From Clarkia xantiana subsp. parviflora (lineage: Eukaryota; Streptophyta; Magnoliopsida; Myrtales; Onagraceae), in NCBI GenBank assembly GCA_036873135.1, contig JAPTYO010000005.1, positions 12,502,166 through 12,566,165 on the forward strand: DNA of 64,000 bases, in the 5' to 3' direction. Under the pieces are notes generated by a model. It saw nothing but the letters and a program-made list of their open reading frames with translations. It searched no databases and was not told the origin of the DNA. This document shows, in pieces, positions 31,300 to 42,710 of this stretch. How positions within the stretch are numbered: the stretch's first letter is position 1; each line of letters begins with the position of its first letter. Both the position numbers and the translations under genes were made by a program.

Positions 31300-33601
31300 G
31301 CGGGACGCCGAACTCTTCTCTGGGATCTGTGTCTTTCTGGAGGACAGTCATGGCCTCTCGCCTCCTCCTCCAGGTGGCATTAACATAGCATTTTCGGGAA
31401 GCCACCTGGTCGCCCTTGACCTCTCCGACTCCGTGGTCGGTCGGGAACTTCATCTTCTGGTGTACAGTCGAGGCAACCGCCATCAGGGGATTAATGGTGG
31501 TTCTCCCGATAATCGCGTTGTAGGTCCCCGCGGAATCAACCACGACAAATTCCACGTTCCTCCTTTCTGATTTCCACCCGCTACCAAACTCCACTGGTAA
31601 GGTAATTACTCCTAGCGGATAGGAGGTCGAGCCAGAGAACCCGACCATCGGGAAGTTTGCCTCCTTTAGATCTTTCTTCGTCTTCCCCATAGCCTCCAGC
31701 GCGTCCATGAATAGGATGTCGGAGGAGCTTCCTCCGTCGATTATAATTCTCTTCATTTCGAACCCGTCTACATCCAAGGTTACCACCAAGGCATCGTCGT
31801 GCGGAGTCTCCACGCCTATGAGGTCTTCCGACGAGAAGGAGATTACCATCTCTTCTTTCAAGGTCCAAGATCGGGACCTCTTACCCAGTACCACCGCCGT
31901 AGGGATCCTAGATGCATAGACCTCTCGGGCGGATGAGGTATCACCCCCAGCAGCAAATCCTCCATGAATCACGTTGATAACTCGTCTCTCCTTGCGAGCA
32001 CCGGATGACTCTGGATCAGTTCTCTTCTTTTTCGAGGACCGATCGCGGGATCGGGAACGGGACCGTGATCGGGACCGAGAGCGGGATCGACACCGTTTAT
32101 CCCCGACGAATTCCTTGAGCTTCCCCTTCTGGATTAGCTTTTCAATCTCCTTCTTAAGTTCCCGACAGTGATTGGTGTCGTGACCATTTGCACGGTGAAA
32201 TCGACAGTAGCGATCCGTGCGGGATCCCAAGAATTCTCCATCTTTCTTCGGGGGGTATCTGGAGATACCTTGTCGTTCCATGACTGTCAGCACTTCCGCC
32301 ATGGAGTAGTTGAGAGGAATGTCGAGATCCTCCCGCTTATCTTTCCTTGAAGAACGCCTATCGTCCCCCCGATCCGGACGGACTCGATTCTTGCCACTGT
32401 CGGGTTTACCCTTTGACTTACGATCGTCGAAAGGTTTAACCGACTGCTTCCCTTTGTTCGACTTTGGGGGCTCCAATTCTCCCGCGGATATCTTCGACTC
32501 CTGGACCTCGATTTGTCGTTTCACCCTCTTCTGTAATGCCTCCATATTCCACACAGCTTTCTCAGCCACACTGTGCATCAAGTCGGAGCCATAGGGGGCT
32601 GTCAGGTTCCGAATGAAGGTACGGATGGTTTCGCCCTCTGAGATTTCCTCGTCTATCTCTGCTACGCTGGTTGTGTACCGCTGGTAATAGTGCGCCAGTG
32701 ACTCGTCGGGCCTTTGTACCACCTGGGTCAGGGACCTCACGCTCTTCAATAAACGCCTCCGACCCTGGTACTGCTGAATAAATCGGTCGTGCATGTCTGC
32801 CCAGCAAGTGATGCGGCCTGGGGGCAGACTAAAGAACCAGGTCAGGGCTCTTTCTCCAAGTGTGTTCGGGAACAACGTACACACTATGTCTTCACTCGGG
32901 GCTCTTCCCAGACACGCCATGAGGTGCTTCTGGACATGGCGAACTGGATCTCCTTCGCCATCATACTCCTTTATCGTGGGGATGCCTAGCCCAGGCGGGG
33001 CTAGGGTGTCAATGAGTCGGGGGACGAAGGGATGAGTGGATCGATCCCTTAGCTCCGACACCAGCGGCTTCTGCTCTCCCATACAGATGTTTACAATCTT
33101 CACCACCTGGTCGGGAGTGATGGGACCATTCAGAGGAATGGTCCTGTGCTGTACTGGTCCTGGCCCATCAACCACGAACCTCTCCGGCTGACCGGTTGCC
33201 CTACTCCCGTCCTGGCCTCGGGGCGGGGCTTCCTGTGCGTTCCGACCCTCTGTTGGCGGGGCCACTTCCTCCAACGGGGGCATCTCCTCCTGCCTCCTTG
33301 CAGCCTCTCTCCGATCTAAGAGAGCCTCTACGGCCGCTAGAAACATGGGCATGGCTTCCGCCACGGCCCTTGTCAAGTCTGTAGCTGGGGGAGCCTCCTG
33401 CCCCCTATTGCCCTGGTGCTGAGGAGCGATATCTTTGGGATCTCCATTATGCCCCCCTGTCTGAGAGAGCTCAGCCGGGGGATGGTTCTGGTTTTCCTCC
33501 TGTTCCGGTACTGAATCCAAGTTTGTTGCAGTGGGGTGACGGGAACCACCGGATTGTCCCCTTCTGTGCTTGCCAGCCGCCATCGATCGAGTAGAAGGCA
33601 T
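31292..33601 (-). CDS. Gypsy H gag-protease, 769 aa, open frame
   Basis: Start chosen at the ATG whose complement is 33599-33601, about 20 bases after the PBS (MPSTRSMAAGKHRRGQ); the frame runs upstream into the LTR without an ATG. N-terminal disordered region; capsid-type gag at about residues 165-370 (LFPNTLGERALTWFFSLPPG); Lys/Arg-rich region; zinc-knuckle-like CRFHRANGHDTNHC; an RS-repeat stretch (32045-32090); aspartic protease with IIDGGSSSDILF. The frame ends in the linker after the protease (EEFGVPPP). The sequence is intact, so Gag and protease could in principle be produced; activity is not shown. Confidence 0.88.
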   Translation of the reverse strand: MPSTRSMAAGKHRRGQSGGSRHPTATNLDSVPEQEENQNHPPAELSQTGGHNGDPKDIAPQHQGNRGQEAPPATDLTRAVAEAMPMFLAAVEALLDRREAARRQEEMPPLEEVAPPTEGRNAQEAPPRGQDGSRATGQPERFVVDGPGPVQHRTIPLNGPITPDQVVKIVNICMGEQKPLVSELRDRSTHPFVPRLIDTLAPPGLGIPTIKEYDGEGDPVRHVQKHLMACLGRAPSEDIVCTLFPNTLGERALTWFFSLPPGRITCWADMHDRFIQQYQGRRRLLKSVRSLTQVVQRPDESLAHYYQRYTTSVAEIDEEISEGETIRTFIRNLTAPYGSDLMHSVAEKAVWNMEALQKRVKRQIEVQESKISAGELEPPKSNKGKQSVKPFDDRKSKGKPDSGKNRVRPDRGDDRRSSRKDKREDLDIPLNYSMAEVLTVMERQGISRYPPKKDGEFLGSRTDRYCRFHRANGHDTNHCRELKKEIEKLIQKGKLKEFVGDKRCRSRSRSRSRSRSRSRDRSSKKKRTDPESSGARKERRVINVIHGGFAAGGDTSSAREVYASRIPTAVVLGKRSRSWTLKEEMVISFSSEDLIGVETPHDDALVVTLDVDGFEMKRIIIDGGSSSDILFMDALEAMGKTKKDLKEANFPMVGFSGSTSYPLGVITLPVEFGSGWKSERRNVEFVVVDSAGTYNAIIGRTTINPLMAVASTVHQKMKFPTDHGVGEVKGDQVASRKCYVNATWRRRREAMTVLQKDTDPREEFGVPPP

Positions 33602-33620
33602 ATCAGCTTTTTGTTTGTTT

Positions 33621-33636
33621 CCCACAGACGGCGCCA
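33621..33636 (-). other. Primer-binding site of gypsy H
   Basis: On the minus strand TGGCGCCGTCTGTGGG, one base inside the 5' LTR. The first nine bases fit the 3' end of plant tRNA-Asp; the rest fit less well. Confidence 0.85.
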
Positions 33637-33637
33637 A

Positions 33638-34334
33638 TGTTGGATCACGGTGGAACTCCGGTACGGACTCTGACGGCAATCCTAGCTCCTTTGGTCCACG
33701 CAATCCTGCAATAGGGGATAGACCGGGCGGTGACCCAGAATCCCTCTCCGATGCTTAAATGAGTATCTCGTATGACTGGCAAGCAGTAATATCAAAGTGT
33801 ATTGAACTCAACGTAAGTCTTTCTGAGGTGATCTCCTTCCCTTTTATAGGCAAAGAGATGCCTCAGGTACCTGGTGAACAGTTAGGGGTGGTTAGCCCGT
33901 ATCCCGCATATCTCGGACGTGATCTCGTGTATCTCAGCCATGCCCCGCGTATCTCGGCCACGCTCCGTGTATCTTAACCACGTTCCGCGTATCTCGGCCA
34001 CGCCCCGCATATCTTGGCCTTATCCTCTGATAACGAGTCCCGACTCCCGTCGGGGACTCCAGAGTTATCTCGTTGTGTCACCGCTCGGGGCCCCTCGTCA
34101 TCGTGACAGGGCCAATCATTCTCAGGGATTCATCATCGGGGCCTACTAAAAGGCTTCTCATCGGGAGCTTCTAGCTCAACCGTCGGGACCGACTCTGTCG
34201 GGACCTTGCTTCGTCGGGACTCCCTTCGTCGGGACCCTTCTCCTAGGTCATCTTGACATTCATTTTGGGCCTGGTGGGCCTGTTTGCCGTTTCTTCCCCG
34301 TTAAAGGGCCTGACGGCTGTAATCGAACCCATCA
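33638..34334 (-). repeat. Gypsy H 5' LTR
   Basis: 697 bp, same ends as the copy at 23103. The differences are single-base changes with no length change. A TATA-like CCTATAAAAGGG complement lies near 33840-33850. Confidence 0.92.
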
Positions 34335-35790
34335 TGGTGGACTTACGATCATCCAGATCGCCACCATGATCGGCGTCACTTTAACCGGTCAATTCTAACT
34401 TCCCGCCCTCATAATACAGAGCACAGTTGGCAATACCTTTCAGATAACGAATTATTCGTTTTACAACCTTTAAATGTTGATAGCTAGGATCTGATTGAAA
34501 ACGTGCTACTAGGCCCACGGCATAACAAATATCCGGACGGGTGCATTGCATGGCGTACATCAAACTACCAACCATGTTTAAATATTCTGCACCCTTCATC
34601 TGTTCGTGCTCCGCCAGGTTCTTGGGGTCGTCACGTTTTGACAGTGCGCACCCAAATACCACCGGCGTATCCACGGGTTTGGCATCCTGTAATTTGAACC
34701 TCTTCAACAGCTTGTTGATATAGGCCTCTTGAGACAGACACAATTTCCGGGTAGCCCGATCTCTAGCAATTTTAATGCCTAAGATATACGTGGCCTCTCA
34801 CATGTCTTTCATCTCAAATACAGATGCTAACCAAGACTTTGACTTATTCATGAAACTCATGCCGTTTGCGGCAATGAGTATGTCGTCCACGTATAAGGTT
34901 AAGATGACATATTTGGACCAGGAGGTCTTATAATACACGCCGGATCCTCGTGAAGATTCACGAATCCGTTTCCTACGATTTCCTCTTGGAATCTGCGGTA
35001 CCATTGCCGAGACGACTGTTTAAGACCGTAGATGGACCTTTGGAGTTTACAAACTTTATGTTCGTTACCAGGAGTAATGAAACCCTCCGGTTTCTCCATG
35101 TAGATCTCTTCATCCAGGTTTCCGTGGAGGAATGCGGTCTTAACATCCATTTGGTGCAGCTCGGGATCGAGACTTGCGACTAGAAACATTAATGGCCCTA
35201 ACCGTGGTTTTACGCACAGTCAGTTAGTTTCTCTTATCAAAGTCTATTCCGTGAATTGGGTAAACTCCTTTCGCAATAAGTCGAGTTGTTCGACCTTTTT
35301 TCCATTGGTGGTGATCCTTACTTCAGGGCTCACCTCTCCTTGCTCTCCTGTGGTTAACAGGTAAATTAACTATAGACTATAATGGCTTTCATTTAGAAGA
35401 CCTCTCTCATTTATTATTTTCCTCCATTTCTCCACTTGAGGTCTTTCCAATGCTTGTCAACATTTTTATACCTTACTTAATAGGATACATGCCTTTGACT
35501 TTCGTCTAGGCATTGCGAGTCCCATTTATTAGTTGGTCTTTTCTCCCACTCGGAATAATGTTTCTTATCGTTGCATCATTTATGTTGGGAACGATCCTCC
35601 CACTCGGAACAATGCTTCTTATCAGAGCATTGTCTCTATTGGGAACAAGAGCAGTGCTAGGACCTTGACTTGCAACTTTCCTATGACAACCTCTTGGTCT
35701 CGGGGTTTTACTTCCGAGATGCATTCCTTGATCACTAGGATCTGGAACCAAGTATGGTTGGTTCACTCCCACTGGAAACAATGGGTATTT
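34335..35790 (-). pseudogene. Copia A RNase H-RT pseudogene (continuation) and linker
   Basis: Resumes at 34340 after the gypsy H insertion. Minus-strand fragments: CRTPDICYAV-type connection (VARFQSDPSYQHLK, 34470-34500), PVDTPVVFGCALSKRD (about 34650), RT catalytic YVDDILIAAN (about 34870-34900), VKTAFLHGNLDEEIYMEKPEG (35070-35140), and linker GPSDQGMHLGSKTPRPRG (35690-35750). A frame slip near 34935, the shared +1 slip near 35190 and decayed N-terminal RT (35200-35480) disable it. Confidence 0.85.
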
Positions 35791-36857
35791 TAGGTAGTTG
35801 TGTCATTCATGGTTTAGCTATATGACCATCAGATTCAACTTGATTCGTCTCTACAGCAACAGTGTTTACGTGTGGTAGGGTTTATTCTTCCCACTGAATT
35901 AACTATGAAAATGTTCCCATTCTCATTTACCATGTCATTCACTTGAGTTGCTGGTTCAAATCTCTCCCACTCAAATTAAGTGGGACCTGATTGTCACTGT
36001 TATTCTGCTCCGTTTTGATCATGACTTCGTTGATTAAAACTGTTCATGCATTTGGAAAATTCATCCTCTTAGTGATGTAACATCTTATGTTCGACCTCGA
36101 CACCATTCAATAATCAAGCTGTAAATAGGTATTTTCTAAGAGTAATCGGCGTACTCTTATCCTAAATACGTGTTCATTGCGCAAATTAATGTCGCATGGT
36201 GATATGATTTAATTCATTATCACTTTTCAGCTATAATGGCGACGTACCTTACCGATATTAATAAAACACAGTTTTACGTTTATGTGAATCATCTTTATCA
36301 TCCCATAGGGAACCTTTGATAGGATGATGTCAACATTATACAAACAGTGCTTCTTGAGCGTCTTTTAACTTGAATGCCTAGCCTGACTTTTCGTTCAAGG
36401 CTTATTGAAGAAAAATCGTTTAACCGACTTCATCCTTCTTCGTTTGCTAACTTATCTCAAAGATTTTTTCTCATCTCTGAACTGAGCGTTTTAGGTATTC
36501 ACCTTGTGTGTCAGCTGATACTTTTACAAGGTCGTGGCAACCTCCGAAGCCTCTACCGATGTAAATATTATCAATAAGTTGTTTCCGAAAGAATGCAAAC
36601 GAAAATTCAGCACATCATTTTTCAAATACTTCATTATTAAATTCATTTTATGAAAACGATGTGTTCCGTCTACCGAGGTCCACTTGCGCAAGACGCAATT
36701 TACCCTGGGGTTTAAACCCTTGTTAAATCGTTTCATTCCTGAATTTAACTCAATTTACTCCAATCGGTCTCAAACATGATCATTATTACAGTTTATTTCA
36801 TTCAATATAGTAATAATAAAATAAGATTCATAACCAATGTGTCAAACAACTAATTAA
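35791..36857 (-). pseudogene. Eroded protease-integrase region of copia A
   Basis: Non-coding, but nearly the same sequence as B 40450-41540 and, inverted, C 17700-18780. Ends 'caaacaactaATTAA' at 36857, exactly where copia B is inserted; the sequence resumes at 45387. Confidence 0.7.
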
Positions 36858-37455
36858 TGTTAGATTACGGGGAGTAATCACTACGGAAACATAAACATGG
36901 TATGTGCTAGTAATATCAATTACACAACGGAAAGTTTACACATACCTCAAAAGTAACCGTAGTCCAAGATCCTTGCTCGAGGGAGTTCGCGATCCTCTAG
37001 ACGGGACCTGTAGAGATTCTTGTTAGAGAAGCCCTACGTGGTGCAGCTCCACAGCAAAGCCTCTGATCGATTCTTGGCACGGGGACAGATCTCTAGAGAG
37101 TTTGCTCGAAGGCAATTTGGCACACCCTTGGTGACTTGTATGGTTCGGCCGAACCCCTAGGTGTGGAAGGAGGGCTTTCTCTCTAAAACTCTTATGTGAG
37201 GGAATTATGATTAACCCTAAAATTTCCCTAACACCTTTTATTTATAGGAGGAGTAAAGTAGACAAAAGTCCACTTTACCCCACCTAAATATTTTGGTCAG
37301 ACTATATAATTGGGAAGGCCCAATTTTGGCCCTCCCATGTCAATTGAGATTTGGGTCTAGCCCAATTACCCTAATGTGACATTTACCCAAGTTCATTAGG
37401 TAAACTATACATGTTATGGGCTACCAATTACGGCGCCCATCACCATATGATTACA
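36858..37455 (-). repeat. Copia B 3' LTR
   Basis: TGTTAGATTACGG ... GATTACA, with a minus-strand TATA box near 37241-37252. Roughly 5% different from the 5' LTR over the first 350 bases by eye, so B is older than gypsy H. Confidence 0.87.
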
Positions 37456-38590
37456 GCTCCCACTCGCCGGAATGGGAGGGTGCCTGTTAATGTATTGTTG
37501 TCCAAATCCACATCAACATTTCCCCCCTTTGATCTTCTCCATGCTTCCGAATAGTTCATACAAGGTTTTTCGTGCGACCGGCGAATACGACGGGCATCGT
37601 GCTACTCATCCGTTAGGAGTATTGCAGCGCTCGCGGAACGTTGATTCCCTTTTCTTTAATCAACCTGTTATAAACAACATTTATATATTGTATCGCACTG
37701 TATCCTAGGTGAATTGATAATTCTCCATTTGCCTAGTTTCCACATAGGAACACTTCTCCAAGGCATCCGTATAAGTATTCACAACCTTCAACTAATATTC
37801 GGCTGGTGGCCACCTAGTGAATACAAGAATCGTTGAATTACAGGTGAACTTGACCATCCCCATCTCTCATACCTTTAGTAAAACCCAACCGGTTTCCATG
37901 GTCGTGGTCACTGGGCCTTTTTGTTCAGCACTACGCTCGTACGCCAGGAAGCGAGCATTGAGCCTGACCTTAGGTATGAGTTCTGAGTACATGAGGATAC
38001 TTCGGCTGCCTCTTCATAAGGTCACCGGGATCAATCACACGCTCGAGGTGAAGAAGTTTGCGCCCGCCAGAATCACGATGATTCCTTCCTAGAACAACAG
38101 AGCTGTGACTTCGTGGTCGAACGTAGCACGCGTAGTATGAAGCACGCGTTGATAGCATACCTGAACCTTTTGGGTAAATAGGAAAGGGATATGTCAATCA
38201 TGCTATCACAGATCCTCATCTGGCCCATAATGTGGTTAAATGACGAACGGAGTTCATCACGGCGATTTGCGACGAAGATCACGTCAAGTTACTTAGAAAC
38301 TAGATAATCGTCTCGCTTAATCAGGTTTATACCCCTGACTCTTAGCCAGTCTTGTTTAGTGGAGGCCTCCCTCCACCACAAGACGACTGTACTGTGTGAC
38401 TAGGTAAGGCCCACATTCGACATAGTTTGGGAGAGGATTGCGTCCTCCTACGACTTAGTATATAGACCGTAAATCTGATGTAGTCAAAACATTATGACGT
38501 CGATTGATCATAAACTCGGTTGCAATTCTTTCACTTACAAAATGTAACTTTGTAATATCAAAATGCTATCACAGATACATTCCATTTCTA
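37456..38590 (-). other. Copia B 3' tail and polypurine tract, non-coding
   Basis: Matches the tails of A and C. PPT (minus strand GAGTGGGAGC) adjoins the LTR. No conserved open frame. Confidence 0.6.
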
Positions 38591-40460
38591 AACGCTACGC
38601 AATCCAAGCAGTTTTACATGCTTTTCGAATATCTCCCTGCGTAGTGGCTTAGTAAATGGGTCCACAATCATATTATCAGTGGACAAGTATTTCATAGTGA
38701 TTATATTGTCTTCTACCATCGATTTAGCTTAAAAATATTTCACATCAATGTGTTTGGTCCTACTATGGTACTTCGGATTCTTCACTGCCGCAATGGCTGT
38801 CTGACTGTCACAGAACACCTTCACAGGTTTACTCTCGATGTCACCATTAAGCAGCGCAGTAAGAAGCATTTTCAGCCAGACATCTTCCTGTGCATTTTTA
38901 GAGAGAGCTACGAATTCCGATTCCATCGTGACAGTGCGACACAGGTTTGCTTGTTGCTCGTCCATGAAATGATGGCTTTAGCAAGGAGGAGCACTACCCC
39001 TGTGGTGGACTTACGATCATCCAGATCGCCATTATGGCCGGCGTCACTGTAACCGGTCAATTTTAACTTCCCGCCCTCATAGCAAAGAGCATAGTCAGCA
39101 GTACCTTTCAGATAACGAATTATTCGTTTTACACCCTTTAAATGTTGATAGCCAGGAGCTGATTGGAAACGTGCTACTAGGCCCACGGCGTAACAGATAT
39201 ATGGACGGGTGCATTGCATGGCGTACATCAAACTACCAACCATGCTTAAATATTTTGCACCCTTCATCTGTTCGCGCTCCGCCAGGTTCTTGGGGCCGTC
39301 ACGTTTTGACAGTGCGCACCCAAATACCACCGGCGTATCCACGGCTTTGGCATCCTGTAATTTGAACATTTTCAACAGCTTGTTGATATACGCTTCTTGA
39401 GACATACACAATTTTTGGGTAGCCCGATCTCTAGCAATTTCAATGCCTAAGATATACGTGGCCTCTCCCATGTCTTTTATCTAAAATACAGATGCTAACC
39501 ATGACTTTGACTTGCTCATGAAACTCATGTCGTTTGCAGCAATGAGTATGTTGTCCACATATAAGGTTAAGATGACATATTTGGACCCGGAGGTCTTATA
39601 ATATACGCACGGATCCTCATGAAGATTCATGAATCCCTTTCCTACGATTTCCTTGTGGAATCTGCGGTACCATTGCTGAGACGACTGTTTAAGACCGTAG
39701 ATGGACGTTTGGAGTTTACAAACTTTACGTTCGTTACCAGGAGTAATGAAACCCTCTGGTTGCTCCATGTAGATCTCTTCCTCCAGATTTTCGTGGAAGA
39801 ATGCGGTCTTAACATCCATTTGGTGCAGCTCGGGATCGAGACTTGTGACCAGGACCATTAATGGCCCTAACCGTGGTTTTACGCACAGTCAATGAGTTTC
39901 TCTTATCAAAGTCCATTCCGTGAATTGGGTAAAGTCCTTTCGTAATAAGTCGAGTTCTTCGACCTTTTTTCCATCAGTGGCGAGCCGTCTTTCAGGGCTC
40001 ACCTTATTCTTATGCCCGTGTGTTTAGCAGGTAAATCAACTATAGACTAAAATGGCTTTCATTTAGGCGATCTCTCTCATTTATTATTTATTTCCATTTC
40101 TTCACTTGAGGTCTTTCCAATGCTTGCCAACAATTTGAGCAGGGTTTTCACCTTGCTCAATGGGATACTTGCCTTTGACTCTCATCTAGGCATTGTGAGT
40201 CCCACCTATTAGTCTGATCTTTTCTCCCACTCGGAATAACGCTTCTTATCGTAGCATCATTTCTATTGGGAATAATCCTCCCACTCGGAACAATGCTTCT
40301 TATCGGAGCATCGTCTTTGTTGGGAACAACAGCAGAGCTAGAACCTTGACCTATAACTTTCCTATTACAACCTCTTGGTCTCGGGGTATTACTTCCGAGA
40401 TACATCCCTTGATCACTAGGATCTGGAACCAAGTATGGTTGGATCACTCCCACCGGAAAC
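38591..40460 (-). pseudogene. Copia B RT-RNase H pseudogene and linker
   Basis: RNase H residues DSQTAIAAVKNPKYHS (about 38780), connection plus start of RNase H in an open stretch 38908-39471 (YILGIEIARDRA, PVDTPVVFGCALSKRD), RT in 39481-39858 (VKTAFFHENLEEEIYMEQ, SIYGLKQSSQQWYRRFH). The catalytic motif reads YVDN instead of YVDD: the second catalytic Asp is Asn (codon 39550-39552). A stop at 39481, a frame change near 38930 and the +1 slip near 39858 shared with A and C also break it. The linker (GPSDQGMYLGSNTPRPRG) is at about 40370-40430. Confidence 0.87.
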
Positions 40461-41540
40461 CATGGGTAATATAGGTAGTTGCGTCATTCCTGGTTCAGCA
40501 AAGGTGACCATCAGGTTCGACTTGATTCGTCCTAAAACAACAGTGATTACGTGTGGTAGGGTTTATTCCTCCCACTGGATTTATTATGAAAATGTTCCCA
40601 TTCTCATTTACCATGTCATTCACTTGAGTTGCTGGTTCAAATCTCTCCCACTCGAATTAAGTGGTACCTGATTGTCATCGCTTTTCTACTCCGTTTTGAT
40701 CATGACTACGTCGATTGAAACTGGTCATGCATTTGGAAAATTCGTCCTCTTAGTGATGTAATGTCTCATGTTCGATCACGACGCCATTTTACAATTCAAG
40801 CTGTAAACAGGTATTTTCTAAGAGTAATTGTCGTACTCTTGTCCTAAATACGTGTTTTATGCGCAAATTAATGTCGCATTGTGATATGATTTAACTAATT
40901 ATCACCTTTCAGCTTTAATGGCGACGTACCTTACCGATATTAATGGAACACAGTTTTACGTTTATGTGAATCATCTTCATCATCCCATAGGGGACCTTTG
41001 ATAGGATTACTTCAACATTATACAAACTGTGCTTCTTGAAGTGCGTCTTTTAACTTGAATGCCTAGACTGACTTTTCGTTCAAGGCTTATGGAAGGAAAA
41101 TCGTTTAACCGACTTCATCCTTCTTCGTTTGCTAACTTATCTCAGAGATTTTATCTCATATCTGAACTGGGCATTTTAGGTTTTTACCTTGTGCGTCAGC
41201 TGATACTTTTACAAGGTCGTGGCAGCCTCCGAAGCCTCTACCGATGTAAATGTTATCAATAAGTTGTTACCGAAGGAATGCAAATGAAAATTCAGCACAT
41301 CATTATTCAAACACTTCATTATTAAATTCATTTTATAACGACGTGTTCTGTCTACCGAGGTCCACTTGCGCAAGGCGCAATTTACCCTGGGGTTTAAACC
41401 CTTGGTTAAATCGTTTCATTTCTGAATTTAATTCAATTTAATCCAATCGGTCTCAAACATGATCATTATTACAATTTATTTCATTCAATGGAGTAATAAT
41501 AAAATAAGATTCATAACCAATGCGTCAAACAACTAATTAA
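40461..41540 (-). pseudogene. Eroded protease-integrase region of copia B
   Basis: No open frame on the minus strand; the same degenerate sequence as in A and C. Parts align with the integrase C-terminus of D. No protease motif (DSGA) and no integrase DDE residues remain. Confidence 0.65.
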
Positions 41541-41849
41541 GAGGATCGAATAGTTTGAGGAGTAATAATCAATACTATGACTGAGCATTTGTCATATGCT
41601 CATAAAACGTTTCCTTTATTTCAAGGAACATCATGTATTTTATTCTGAAAATCAAGAAGAGGTTCATTTAGCAAAGCAAATAAAGATAAAGTCTTTCATT
41701 TAATCTTTATATCTTCGAGGCAAGTTCCTCAGGTTTGTGCTTGTTCTCCTTCTCGGTTCTGTAATAAATAAAGATAAATTGAATTACTCTCGAATAAGAG
41801 GAGTCCTAGAAGAACTTATGAGGTTATCATTATTCTTCAGCACATACCT

Positions 41850-42710
41850 TGGGAGGGTTTGTGCAGGCAATAGCAAGGTGTCCTTTCACGCCACACCTGA
41901 AACACGTTCGAGTTTCCTCTTTACGAGTCTGTTTTGCCTGCCTTTTCTTGCCTCAGAATTTCTTTCGCTTGAACTTCTTCTGAGGTTTTGGAGCTAAAGG
42001 TTTATTAGCCTTAAACTGAAGTCCTTTGCCTTTATTCTTGCGCTTACCCTTTTGCTCAGCTGGGTTCGAGGATGCAATATGCATTTCTATCATGGCTTTT
42101 CAGCCTTGAGGCGATCCTCTTCCAGCTCGAGATGAACTCGCACTTTCTCGAGGTCATCGAGTTGAGTGGCATGGGTAAGGCGCATTTTCATGCTATTCCA
42201 AGAGTCAGGCAAAGATTGAATTAAGCATTAGACCTTTTGTTCGTCGGTCAGGATTTCTCCTGCCTCCTTGAGTTCAGCAAGCATGTTAGACATATGTCTT
42301 ATATGCTCCTTCATTGTGTGCTTGGGATTCATCTTGTATGAGTCTAAAGCGATGTATAACGGTCGCTTTTGAGTTATGGTGTAAACACCAAACCCTGCCT
42401 TAAGACCGTTCCACAAGTCCATGGCAGACTCATAGTGATCATATCCATAGAGTATGTCATCCTCAAGCAGTGACAATAAAGCGGAACGTATTTCCTGGTC
42501 CTTTGCATCCATTCATCATAGAACTTCTTCAGTTCGTCCGTGAGGTCTCCCTCCGGTCTGACTTTCTTTGTAGTCAGATGCTCCAAACCTCTCATTTCTG
42601 CGATTACCATCCTTGCGCGCTTATTCCAGATCTTATAATTGTTGTTGTTCAACCTCACCCCCTTATTCATTTAGGAGATGACATTACTTATCGCAGCCAT
42701 GGCTAACACA
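41850..42710 (-). pseudogene. Copia B gag pseudogene
   Basis: UBN2-type copia gag in two frames: MNKGVRLNNNNYKIWNKRA ... (42510-42670) and DAKDQEIRSALLSLLEDDI ... (42228-42509), with a frame slip at about 42511. A stop at 42228 and a TAA just upstream of MNKG also interrupt it. A complete zinc knuckle, CFRCGVKGHLAIAC, is at about 41868-41910, followed by two stop codons. Downstream sequence reads AAG|GTATGT, which resembles a splice donor. Confidence 0.82.

Larger units (their letters stand above)
23103..34334 (-). mobile_element. Nearly complete Ty3/gypsy element H (Tat-type), 11.2 kb
   Basis: Two 697-bp LTRs (23103-23799 and 33638-34334), TSD TGGTG on both sides, PBS beside the right LTR and PPT beside the left one. 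Minus-strand order: 5' LTR, PBS, gag-protease, RT-RNase H-second RNase H, integrase, tandem-repeat spacer, opposite-strand ORF, PPT, 3' LTR. A second RNase H of archaeal type, an antisense 3' ORF and a repeat spacer are features of the Tat lineage. About 11 substitutions separate the LTRs by eye (about 1.6%), so it is the youngest datable insertion in the window. Confidence 0.93.

Noticed and set aside
31707..33384. Plus-strand frames opposite gag-protease of gypsy H
   Set aside because: Shadows of the long minus-strand gag-protease frame, which has clear motifs.
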